Below, one piece after another: positions 1 to 5,044 of a DNA stretch of 5,044 nt. Numbering within the stretch: position 1 is the stretch's first letter; each line of letters begins with the position of its first letter. The position numbers and the translations under genes were made by a program. A model generated the notes under the pieces. It was not told where the DNA came from, ran no database searches, and saw only the letters and a list, made by a program, of their open reading frames with translations. This stretch comes from Bacilli bacterium (GTDB lineage: Bacteria; Bacillota_I; Bacilli_A; Izemoplasmatales; Hujiaoplasmataceae): contig JAGYMP010000125.1 in the NCBI GenBank assembly GCA_018400565.1, forward strand, positions 1-5,044, given 5' to 3'.

Positions 1-886
1 TGCCCAAAACGGTGGGGATGTCTTTTTCTTTCAATGTCGTTCCCGGCGGCAACCCGACGCCGTTGTTCATGTTCGATGAAGGATTAAGCACAACCACGGC
101 ATCCCGTTTTTTGAGGATACCGAGTTCCTCATCATCCAAATATAAGCCGTGTACGATCAAACTACCCGGTTGGATGAGACCGTGATCATCAAGCCGTTTA
201 ACAGCCCGCATGCCTGATTTATCCATTGCGTCTCTCTGATCCGTCTCACTTTCGGCCACATGGATGTGAATGGGGTTGCCGTCAAAGACGGACGCAACTT
301 TTTGCAGTGTCTCATCCGATAAGGTCAATGATGCATGCAATCCGAAATATGCTTGCGAATATGTGTCATTGAATGACTTAATCCCGTGAAGGTTCTCATC
401 AATGCAATCACCGACATTGAAACGGTCGCTTGTTTCAAAACAAAATGCACCGCGAAGTCCGACCGTGTCCACAATCCCTTTTTTGAGCATGTCAAGGGAA
501 CCGCCGATGTTCTTGCTGGCATGGTGATCAAACATCGTCGTCACACCATGAAGCGCATGTTCGGCCGCTGAAACGACGGCGCTGTGATAAATCACATCAC
601 GTGTGAGATGTGCATCGATCTTCCACCACATCTGTTTTAAAATATCCAAAAAGTCGTCCGGGTCGAAAGGAAGTGAGAGTCCCCGCGCAAATGTTGAATA
701 AACATGGGTATGCATCGTGATCAGCGATGGAATGAGCAAGTCCCCGTTCACATCGACGATCGTCTCCCCGCTTGCCGTAAAATCCTCCATCGGGCCAACG
801 GATTGAATGGTTTTATCGAATGTGACATACCCGTTCTCAATATAATTCTCATAATCATAGATGCGTGCGTTGATCAATGATTTCAT
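1..886 (-). CDS. ssnA: SsnA-type amidohydrolase (putative aminohydrolase), C-terminus beyond window
   Basis: This is a metal-dependent amidohydrolase of the cytosine deaminase/chlorohydrolase-like superfamily, closest in my recollection to E. coli SsnA. The 295 visible residues hold the first metal motif HTH (59-61), a WWK-I-D stretch (87-91), FDHHAS (119-124), IGGSL (127-131), CFETSDR (149-155), GLHAS (182-186), HIHVAE (207-212), VHGLYL (245-250) and SNMNN (271-275). WW(K/R), DHHAS, IGGSL, CFET and SNMNN are shared with E. coli SsnA. The last metal-binding Asp and the C-terminal part lie past the left edge; the family is about 440 residues. The ATG at 886 follows a G-rich ribosome binding site inside the end of the hydantoinase gene, which this gene overlaps by 32 bases. 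SsnA genes accompany xanthine dehydrogenase and hydantoinase genes in anaerobic purine-degradation clusters, where a ring-opening or deaminating role is likely but the exact substrate is not visible here. The frame is intact with no frameshift. One small oddity is Ser54 where relatives usually have Gly after the Pro of the P-G-x4-H-x-H segment. Confidence 0.88.
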   Translation of the reverse strand, partial: MKSLINARIYDYENYIENGYVTFDKTIQSVGPMEDFTASGETIVDVNGDLLIPSLITMHTHVYSTFARGLSLPFDPDDFLDILKQMWWKIDAHLTRDVIYHSAVVSAAEHALHGVTTMFDHHASKNIGGSLDMLKKGIVDTVGLRGAFCFETSDRFNVGDCIDENLHGIKSFNDTYSQAYFGLHASLTLSDETLQKVASVFDGNPIHIHVAESETDQRDAMDKSGMRAVKRLDDHGLIQPGSLIVHGLYLDDEELGILKKRDAVVVLNPSSNMNNGVGLPPGTTLKEKDIPTVLG

Positions 887-2180
887 GATGACCCCCCAGA
901 TAACGTCCGGTTCGTTCGTGAAAACTGTCATGATGGACGACATGGCGCCCACCGATGAAGGTATCCGTGATTGTACCGTCAACAACCGTGCCGTCATACA
1001 CATTGTAATCCGTGGCACCGTGATTGGTCGACAATCGTTGTTCTTCCTCCTCGAAAAAGAAGAAATCCGCATCGTATCCGGCGCTGATTTTTCCCTTTCG
1101 TCCTTCAAGGCCATGCAGACGTGCGAGATGTTCGGTCATTTTGGGAACGACGTCTGTGCCATAAAGGCGATGCATGAGCAAAAATGACTGTTCGATGCCA
1201 CCGATGCCGAGAGGGATGTCCTTCAACAATGCATGGTGTTTGTCTTCTTTTAGAAAACTGCAATGATCCGTCCCGATGGTGTGAACATCGGGAAACAGAC
1301 GTCTCAGTTTTTGTTTTTCCGCTTCGGAACGCACAGGCGGTGCCATGGTGTACAAATAACCGTCCGGACGATGGAAACATTCGTTTGTCAGATGAAAGTA
1401 ATGGGGGCAGCTTTCGATGAAAAAACGATTGTTGAGAAGGTGGCCATGATGTTTTTTCAATGCTTCTAAGGTATCCCCGCTGCTGAGATGCACCATGTAC
1501 AGATAACCGCCTTCTTCTTCGACGAATTGAGCCAATTTGAGGGCTTCTGTCGTTTCGGCACCGGTCGGTCGCATTGTGCCGAGTTCTGAAAAATGGACAT
1601 TGGGATCGTTTTTGATCATTGCATCATTTTCAATATGGGCTTCAAGCAAAAAACCGTATTTCTCGGACAAACGCAGTAATTCCCTGATGTCTTCGTCATA
1701 TGTCCGTCGGTTTGAATCGGAGTATGTCGTGAACAATTTAAGCGAATGCAGCCCCAAACCAATCATCGTCTTCACAAAGGAATCCAAATCACACTTCGGA
1801 TTCTTGATTGTCGCATGAAAAAGGTAATCGACCGGTGATGGTTTTGCTTCCGCCAAACGTCTTTGATAAACGGTTTTGAGGTCGTCGATGTTATCAACCG
1901 GATCCAAAAAATCAATGATTGTGGTCACACCACCGAAAGCGGCCGCCTTCCCGCCATGGAAAAAATCGTCGCGGGATGTGTGTTTTCCGAGATTGAGCGA
2001 GAAATGGACATGCGGATCAATCAGCCCCGGAAAGATTTTTTTGCCTTGCGCGTCGACTCTTGTTCCGGCATTGCACCCGCGGTTGTCGACAGCCACAATT
2101 TTCCCTTGGTCGACATGAATATTCTGATGATGGAATTCACCGTCACCATAAATCAAGCCATTCTCAATCAACAGATCCAT
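855..2180 (-). CDS. hyuA: D-hydantoinase/dihydropyrimidinase-family cyclic amidohydrolase
   Basis: This 441-residue cytosolic enzyme should hydrolyse a cyclic amide (hydantoin, dihydropyrimidine or similar imide ring). All residues of the family's dinuclear metal centre are visible, numbered from the ATG at 2180: H57 and H59 in DPHVHF, the lysine expected to be carboxylated K148 (LKLFTTY), H182 (EAHIEN), H231 (MVHLSS) and D305 (GTDHCSF). Y153, five residues after the lysine, matches the catalytic Tyr of hydantoinases. The segment RDDFFHGG...AAFGG.TTIIDF (70-91) is typical of dihydropyrimidinases. ESCPHYF (256-262) has His where hydantoinases often have Gln (CPQYL), a state common in allantoinases, so the substrate is uncertain. 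The length is slightly below the usual 455-465. A longer GTG start at 2189 is rejected because it lies in the ribosome binding site. The gene overlaps the NTPase by 17 bases and ssnA by 32. The context (xanthine dehydrogenase, ssnA) suggests a step in anaerobic purine breakdown like that proposed for E. coli HyuA (YgeZ). Confidence 0.9.
   Translation of the reverse strand: MDLLIENGLIYGDGEFHHQNIHVDQGKIVAVDNRGCNAGTRVDAQGKKIFPGLIDPHVHFSLNLGKHTSRDDFFHGGKAAAFGGVTTIIDFLDPVDNIDDLKTVYQRRLAEAKPSPVDYLFHATIKNPKCDLDSFVKTMIGLGLHSLKLFTTYSDSNRRTYDEDIRELLRLSEKYGFLLEAHIENDAMIKNDPNVHFSELGTMRPTGAETTEALKLAQFVEEEGGYLYMVHLSSGDTLEALKKHHGHLLNNRFFIESCPHYFHLTNECFHRPDGYLYTMAPPVRSEAEKQKLRRLFPDVHTIGTDHCSFLKEDKHHALLKDIPLGIGGIEQSFLLMHRLYGTDVVPKMTEHLARLHGLEGRKGKISAGYDADFFFFEEEEQRLSTNHGATDYNVYDGTVVDGTITDTFIGGRHVVHHDSFHERTGRYLGGHHEIIDQRTHL
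891..897 (-). promoter_or_regulatory. G-rich ribosome binding site of ssnA inside the hydantoinase gene
   Basis: Minus-strand GGGGGGT lies 4 bases upstream of the ssnA ATG. It is a non-canonical Shine-Dalgarno (GGAGGT with A replaced by G) and is fully contained in the last codons of the upstream gene, which encode Gly-Gly-His-His. Ribosomes finishing the hydantoinase would cover it, suggesting coupled translation (inference). Confidence 0.55.
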
Positions 2181-2661
2181 AGCGTTCACCTCTTTTTTCC
2201 ACGTGATGGGATGTGATGTGATATTGTTTGATGATTTCAGGCATCAGGCTGTCGCGTACCGACAAAACCAAATCAAGGTTTGAATCAAGCATCGCACCGA
2301 GGGATTTCGAAAAACCCTCCCCGCGGGCTTCCAAAATACCGATTTCATCAAAATAAATCGGTTCGACATGTTTTGAAACCATGTTCCCGATGGAGGTTTC
2401 AACCCATGTTTTTCCTTTTTCCAGCATGCGGTAAGGGCCAATGGAATCCGTCACGGCGTCATCTTCTGAGAGAGCATCGTTCCGGATCATCAATAATCGC
2501 TTTTCCCCCGTCGACAAACGCATCATTTCATAATGCCTGACGCGATTCCCTTCCATGGTTTTCAATGCGACGAAGCCGTCGCCTTTTCGCCGTTTTTTAT
2601 AAAGGTTTATCATCGATGTTGTTTTTCCGGAATTAATCGGACCAGTAACGAAGTGAATCAT
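2164..2661 (-). CDS. THEP1-like P-loop NTPase of unknown role in a molybdenum-hydroxylase operon
   Basis: This small soluble nucleotide-binding protein has 165 residues. The N-terminus carries a Walker A motif GPINSGKTT (7-15). It is followed by GFVALKTMEGNRVRHY (29-44), a pattern like the second conserved strand of THEP1-type nucleoside triphosphatases, and a TGE at 51-53. A Walker B segment IYFDEIGILE (102-111) has the D-E-I-G signature (D105, E106) typical of the THEP1/NTPase_1 group. It lacks the YqeC-type G-G-G-G-K-T loop and does not look like MobB, so neither of these molybdenum accessory names is used. The ATG at 2661 follows GGGAGAG (2667-2673). The gene starts 29 bases inside xdhC and ends 17 bases inside the hydantoinase gene, so the three are probably made together. 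NTP hydrolysis is supported by the motifs. A role in cofactor maturation, nucleotide salvage or energising the nearby membrane protein is speculation. Confidence 0.75.
   Translation of the reverse strand: MIHFVTGPINSGKTTSMINLYKKRRKGDGFVALKTMEGNRVRHYEMMRLSTGEKRLLMIRNDALSEDDAVTDSIGPYRMLEKGKTWVETSIGNMVSKHVEPIYFDEIGILEARGEGFSKSLGAMLDSNLDLVLSVRDSLMPEIIKQYHITSHHVEKRGERYGSVD
2187..2193 (-). promoter_or_regulatory. Ribosome binding site fixing the hydantoinase start
   Basis: Minus-strand AGAGGTG lies 6 bases before the ATG at 2180. The alternative GTG start at 2189 would be made of the last bases of this same Shine-Dalgarno, so it cannot use it; this decides for the ATG and the N-terminus MDLLIENG. 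Confidence 0.75.
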
Positions 2662-3475
2662 GGATACTCTCCCGCATATGTCTCGGTTCTTTTTTTCCGT
2701 GATGCAGCATTAAAATTTCGGCGCTGATGGAAACAGCGATCTCCTCAGGTGAAATCCCGCCGATATCAAGCCCGACCGGGGAATAAAAGAAATCAAGGTT
2801 TATGTTTTCACCGAAAGACTCGTAGGTCTTTTTCAGATAATCGGCCAATTTTTGCTCGGAACACAACATGCCGAGATAAGCCGGTTTGATTTTTTCCTTG
2901 AGTATTTTGTTGACGACATGATAATCATGCTTATGACTGGGGGTGGAGACAACGACATAATCACCGTCATCTATCCCGTGTTCCCCGATAAAGTCGACGA
3001 AGCCCATATGGTGTTTTTCATCCGCTTTCCGGAACGAATCGATGACTTCCGGTCTCGGATCGACCACGATGACGTGAAAATTCATTGTGTCAAGCACGTT
3101 CACGAGCGCTTGTGCCACATGTCCTGCGCCGAATATGACGATGCTTTCCATCGGGCCGACATATTCATAAAACAATGTGACGATCCCGCCGCATGCCATC
3201 GGCATCTGTTTGGCTTCCGGTACGATTTCCCCTTCAGTGAGCGCATATTTTTCAAGGAGATTATCTTTCTTTTTCAGCAATTGCTTGCATTTATCGCGGG
3301 CATAATGTTCAATGGCCCCGCCGCCGACTGTCCCAAAAGCCTGACCGTCGATGGTGACAAGCATCTTCTTTCCGACCGCAACGGGTCCCTCGCCTTCTTT
3401 TTGCACGGCTGTGACCACGATCATCGGCTTGTTTTTGTGTTTGAAATCAAGCAGTTTTTCATAGAATCCGTTCAT
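2633..3475 (-). CDS. xdhC: XdhC/CoxI-family molybdenum cofactor maturation protein
   Basis: XdhC-family proteins bind the molybdenum cofactor, help equip it with its terminal sulfido ligand and insert it into xanthine dehydrogenase-type enzymes; they are not part of the mature enzyme. The 280 residues show both usual domains. The N-terminal XdhC/CoxI domain has GTVGGGAIE (48-56) and a conserved Cys in MACGG (C95). The C-terminal Rossmann domain begins with IFGAGHVA (114-121), followed by VVDPR (137-141), TPSHKHD (178-184), YLGMLCS (200-206) and SPVGLDIGG (232-240). The ATG at 3475 follows a perfect AGGAGG with 7-base spacing. A start 30 bases further up (3505) would lie inside the terminator stem and is rejected. 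The gene sits two positions downstream of the dehydrogenase subunit it probably serves, and overlaps the NTPase by 29 bases. Because only a terminator-like hairpin separates it from the membrane-protein gene, its expression may be set independently of the upstream genes. YqeB-type relatives share the Rossmann fold but are longer, so XdhC is the better call. Confidence 0.92.
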   Translation of the reverse strand: MNGFYEKLLDFKHKNKPMIVVTAVQKEGEGPVAVGKKMLVTIDGQAFGTVGGGAIEHYARDKCKQLLKKKDNLLEKYALTEGEIVPEAKQMPMACGGIVTLFYEYVGPMESIVIFGAGHVAQALVNVLDTMNFHVIVVDPRPEVIDSFRKADEKHHMGFVDFIGEHGIDDGDYVVVSTPSHKHDYHVVNKILKEKIKPAYLGMLCSEQKLADYLKKTYESFGENINLDFFYSPVGLDIGGISPEEIAVSISAEILMLHHGKKEPRHMRESIHDSLRYWSD

Positions 3476-3482
3476 CGAAGAA

Positions 3483-3488
3483 CCTCCT
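3483..3488 (-). promoter_or_regulatory. Strong ribosome binding site of xdhC, abutting the terminator T-tract
   Basis: A consensus AGGAGG lies 7 bases before the ATG at 3475 and fixes that start. It begins directly after the seven-T tract of the hairpin at 3489-3519, with no base between them. Confidence 0.85.
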
Positions 3489-3519
3489 AAAAAAACAAGG
3501 CACACAGCAGGTGTGCCTT
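3489..3519 (-). terminator. Intrinsic terminator or attenuator between the membrane-protein gene and xdhC
   Basis: On the minus strand AAGGCACAC and GTGTGCCTT form a perfect 9-base-pair stem around a 5-base loop (CTGCT). After one G come seven T residues (3489-3495). This is the classical form of a Rho-independent terminator for transcripts of the upstream dehydrogenase and membrane-protein genes. It begins 8 bases after the stop codon of the membrane protein and its T-tract touches the xdhC ribosome binding site. Since the downstream genes belong to the same pathway, partial read-through, regulated attenuation, or an internal promoter is implied. Confidence 0.8.
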
Positions 3520-3545
3520 ATTCCCGGTTAAAGTAAAATCGTCAA
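3517..3545 (-). promoter_or_regulatory. Possible sigma-A-type promoter overlapping the terminator, for xdhC and downstream genes
   Basis: Minus-strand TTGACG (3540-3545, five of six matches to TTGACA) is followed after exactly 17 bases by AATAAG (3517-3522, four of six matches to TATAAT). The predicted start, near 3510, falls in the hairpin loop, so transcripts made from it would lack the 5' arm of the terminator stem and would not be stopped by it. The -10 match is weak and this call rests on motif and position only. Confidence 0.3.
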
Positions 3546-4163
3546 GACAACAGCCAATGCCACTGTCAGCAACGAATACGAAAAGCGCAGGCGGATGTGC
3601 ACGGGATGGATTTTTTTCATGCCGCCCACGGCCAAGCCCAATCCGATGGCGAGTGCGGCCGACAGAATGCCTTCGAGCACGACGAAACTCACCATTGCGC
3701 CAAAGGATTGCAATTGTGCGGCCAAAAAGTCAGTCGCCGCATATTGAATCCCCATATATCCCAGATAAAGCAAACGCCACGTGACGCTTGCGATCGGAAG
3801 CGCATAAAAGAGGGATTTTTTCTTTGAAGATACGAACAAACCGACAAATGCCGTGACCATAAGTGATTCAAACACAATCGAAATCATCGGGTTGATTGTT
3901 TTAAAGACACTGTATTGCGGCATGAGAAGATTCACGCCTTTAATGGCGGCGGCGACAATACCCGTCATCAACATCGCATCGAGGCGATTGGTTTTTTTGT
4001 GAACATAATAAAGGATCACACCCGCAAAGGGGAACATGATGGATCCGGCGATCAGTGCGGGCAGGAAATGAAGAACATAGCCGACTGTCGCTTCGGCTAT
4101 CCCCCAAAGTGCCCCGAACAACAACACAGTGCTCCAAAACCTTAAACCTTTGACTTTATTCAT
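3528..4163 (-). CDS. Small polytopic membrane protein, unassigned (possible transporter S component)
   Basis: This integral membrane protein has 211 residues and about six or seven predicted helices, by hydrophobicity roughly 11-32, 35-53, 62-80, 92-111, 118-140, 153-180 and 194-211. Short basic loops (HKKTNR 55-60, SKKKS 113-117, GGMKKIHPVHIR 180-191) separate several of them. Recognisable features are GALWGIAEAT (17-26), a Pro-rich second helix region ending in MFPFAG (43-48), and a Glu within a late helix (VVLEG, 161-165). The size and helix count fit the substrate-binding S component of ECF-type vitamin transporters, but I see no defining family motif and no EcfA or EcfT gene in the window, so function is open. 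The ATG at 4163 has AAGGAG 9 bases upstream. It overlaps the dehydrogenase stop by 8 bases, which ties its expression to that enzyme; a substrate or cofactor-precursor transport role is inferred from this. It ends at the TAA at 3528-3530, just before the terminator hairpin. Confidence 0.72.
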   Translation of the reverse strand: MNKVKGLRFWSTVLLFGALWGIAEATVGYVLHFLPALIAGSIMFPFAGVILYYVHKKTNRLDAMLMTGIVAAAIKGVNLLMPQYSVFKTINPMISIVFESLMVTAFVGLFVSSKKKSLFYALPIASVTWRLLYLGYMGIQYAATDFLAAQLQSFGAMVSFVVLEGILSAALAIGLGLAVGGMKKIHPVHIRLRFSYSLLTVALAVVLTILL

Positions 4164-5044
4164 GATGATTCGCTCCTTCTTTGTGTTTTAATGCTTTGAT
4201 TATCTTTTCCGGTGTTACCGGCAAAGAGTCAATTCTTACCTTTGTTGCATTATATACCGCATTTGCGACTGCGGCCGGAGGTGTGTCAATGCCGATCTCT
4301 CCGACGGATTTTGCACCGAAAGGTCCGGATGATTCATAACTGTCCGCAAATTCGGTCGTCAAATCATCGATATCCATCCGTGTGGGAATTTTGTAATTCA
4401 ATAAATCCGAGGATATCAACTTGCCGCTTTTCGTGTATTTGACATCTTCGAACATTGCCATTCCGAGACCTTGGACAATCGCCCCTTCGATCTGGCCCTG
4501 GGCGAGTTTCGGATTGATGGTCACACCGCAATCAACGACACTCACATAGTTGTTGATTTCCATCTCACCGGTTTTAACATCAAGATTCATGTCGACATAT
4601 CCGGCCATGAAAGGAGGCGGTGATTTTGGACCGACATAACTCGAGGTCTCACTGAGTTGTTTTTGGTCTTCGTTGTATGTCAGGCGGTTGGACATCTCAG
4701 CAAGCGTCATCGTTTCATCGCCGTTGACCGTTGAGATTTCTTCGCCGGAAAACAATATGTCATCTTCTGATACATCAAAAATCTTTGCCGCTTCCGTGAT
4801 GATTGTCCGCTTCATTTTACCGGCGGCCTTATAAACGGCATTTCCGGAAACATATGTGGTGCTCGATGCATAAGCGCCGACATCAAAGGGAGTGACATCG
4901 GTGTCGGATGAGTAGATAATGACCTTTTCAAGCGGGACACCGAGTTCTTCCGCCGCAATCTGTGATAACACGGTATCGCTTCCCTGGCCGATTTCCGTGG
5001 CGCCGACCAACAGATTATAAAATCCGTCATCATTGAGCTTGATT
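4156..5044 (-). CDS. xdhA: Xanthine dehydrogenase-type molybdenum hydroxylase, molybdopterin-binding subunit, C-terminal part
   Basis: This is the C-terminal 295 residues of the large molybdopterin-binding domain of the xanthine dehydrogenase family, which hydroxylates purines or related N-heterocycles using water. The frame is open to the right edge, and the TTG at 5010 is only an internal Leu codon. Visible motifs, numbered from the first whole codon, are GATEIGQGSD (14-23, cofactor contact region with the family Gln), GAYASSTTYVSGNAV (56-70), VDCGVTINP (170-178), GQIEGAIVQGLG (183-194) and GPFGAKSVGE (240-249). E249 in the last motif matches the catalytic Glu of xanthine dehydrogenases. 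The end is intact, with a TAA at 4156-4158 inside the start of the membrane-protein gene. The N-terminal half, and whether it is fused to an iron-sulfur domain as in many clostridial enzymes, is outside the window. XdhC, SsnA and a hydantoinase downstream favour xanthine or another purine as substrate; nicotinate-type hydroxylases share these motifs, so substrate is inferred from context. Confidence 0.9.
   Translation of the reverse strand, partial: IKLNDDGFYNLLVGATEIGQGSDTVLSQIAAEELGVPLEKVIIYSSDTDVTPFDVGAYASSTTYVSGNAVYKAAGKMKRTIITEAAKIFDVSEDDILFSGEEISTVNGDETMTLAEMSNRLTYNEDQKQLSETSSYVGPKSPPPFMAGYVDMNLDVKTGEMEINNYVSVVDCGVTINPKLAQGQIEGAIVQGLGMAMFEDVKYTKSGKLISSDLLNYKIPTRMDIDDLTTEFADSYESSGPFGAKSVGEIGIDTPPAAVANAVYNATKVRIDSLPVTPEKIIKALKHKEGANHHE

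Noticed and set aside
325..531. Separate short minus-strand gene of 68 codons
   Set aside because: It is a different frame inside ssnA, whose continuous frame with conserved motifs covers the whole interval.
600..665. Suspected frameshift in ssnA near the T-rich stretch encoding DDFLDILK
   Set aside because: Careful rereading gives an uninterrupted frame through this region with the conserved WWK motif directly after it.
2181..2189. Longer hydantoinase start at a GTG (2189), adding three residues
   Set aside because: The GTG is part of the AGAGGTG ribosome binding site for the ATG at 2180 and has no good site of its own.
1863..2216. Plus-strand open frames opposite the hydantoinase gene (also 861-1187 and 1537-1818)
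   Set aside because: They have no recognisable motif and no ribosome binding site pattern, and they lie fully opposite a gene with all catalytic residues intact.
2164..2661. Assignment of the NTPase as YqeC or MobB
   Set aside because: The P-loop GPINSGKTT and the DEIG Walker B differ from the YqeC glycine-rich loop and from MobB motifs; THEP1-like is the closest visible match.
2852..3490. Plus-strand open frame of 212 codons opposite xdhC
   Set aside because: It is antisense to a well-supported gene, its product shows no family motif, and its composition (His, Asp and Phe rich) is that of a reverse-strand shadow.
3476..3505. Longer XdhC start at the ATG at 3505, adding ten residues
   Set aside because: It lies in the 3' arm of the terminator stem and the added residues include the translated T-tract and Shine-Dalgarno; the ATG at 3475 has a perfect AGGAGG.
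5008..5010. TTG as start of the dehydrogenase fragment
   Set aside because: The frame stays open upstream to the window edge and encodes family-typical sequence (KLNDDGFYNLLVGATE), so the TTG is an internal Leu codon.
4156..5044. Selenium-dependent dehydrogenase as a firm call
   Set aside because: No selD, yqeB or yqeC gene is in view and the labile selenium is not encoded by a codon, so the sequence in this window cannot show it.

Overview
The window reads as part of one purine or N-heterocycle degradation operon, with every gene on the minus strand. Transcription runs from the right edge to the left. In that order it contains: the C-terminal part of a xanthine dehydrogenase-type molybdenum hydroxylase (cut by the right edge), a small polytopic membrane protein, an XdhC-family molybdenum-cofactor maturation protein, a THEP1-like P-loop NTPase, a D-hydantoinase/dihydropyrimidinase-type amidohydrolase, and an SsnA-type amidohydrolase (cut by the left edge). 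I see no RNA gene, insertion sequence, CRISPR array or other mobile-element mark, and no gene-free stretch over 300 bases.

Organism: the strong purine-rich ribosome binding sites, moderate base composition (judged by eye) and tight gene packing suggest a Bacillota member, probably an anaerobic Clostridia-like one. This is inference. The pairing of ssnA, a hydantoinase, xdhC and a xanthine dehydrogenase-type subunit is characteristic of the gene clusters around (often selenium-dependent) molybdenum hydroxylases in purine-fermenting Clostridia, Enterococcus and Escherichia coli. Those clusters take part in anaerobic breakdown of xanthine and urate. The selenium marker genes (selD, yqeB, yqeC) are not in this window, so selenium dependence is not shown.

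Layout: 4156-5044 dehydrogenase subunit; 3528-4163 membrane protein, overlapping it by 8 bases; 3476-3527 the only intergenic gap, which holds a near-textbook intrinsic terminator and a possible promoter overlapping it; 2633-3475 xdhC; 2164-2661 NTPase (29-base overlap); 855-2180 hydantoinase (17-base overlap); 1-886 ssnA (32-base overlap). The last four genes form one overlapping block that is probably translationally coupled. The gap divides the operon into an upstream enzyme-plus-membrane-protein part and a downstream maturation-plus-amidohydrolase part.

Working model (inference): the dehydrogenase hydroxylates a purine, XdhC loads its molybdenum cofactor, the two amidohydrolases open or deaminate ring products, and the membrane protein may move a substrate or cofactor precursor. 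The NTPase and the membrane protein are the two members without an established role and are the best candidates for new biology here.
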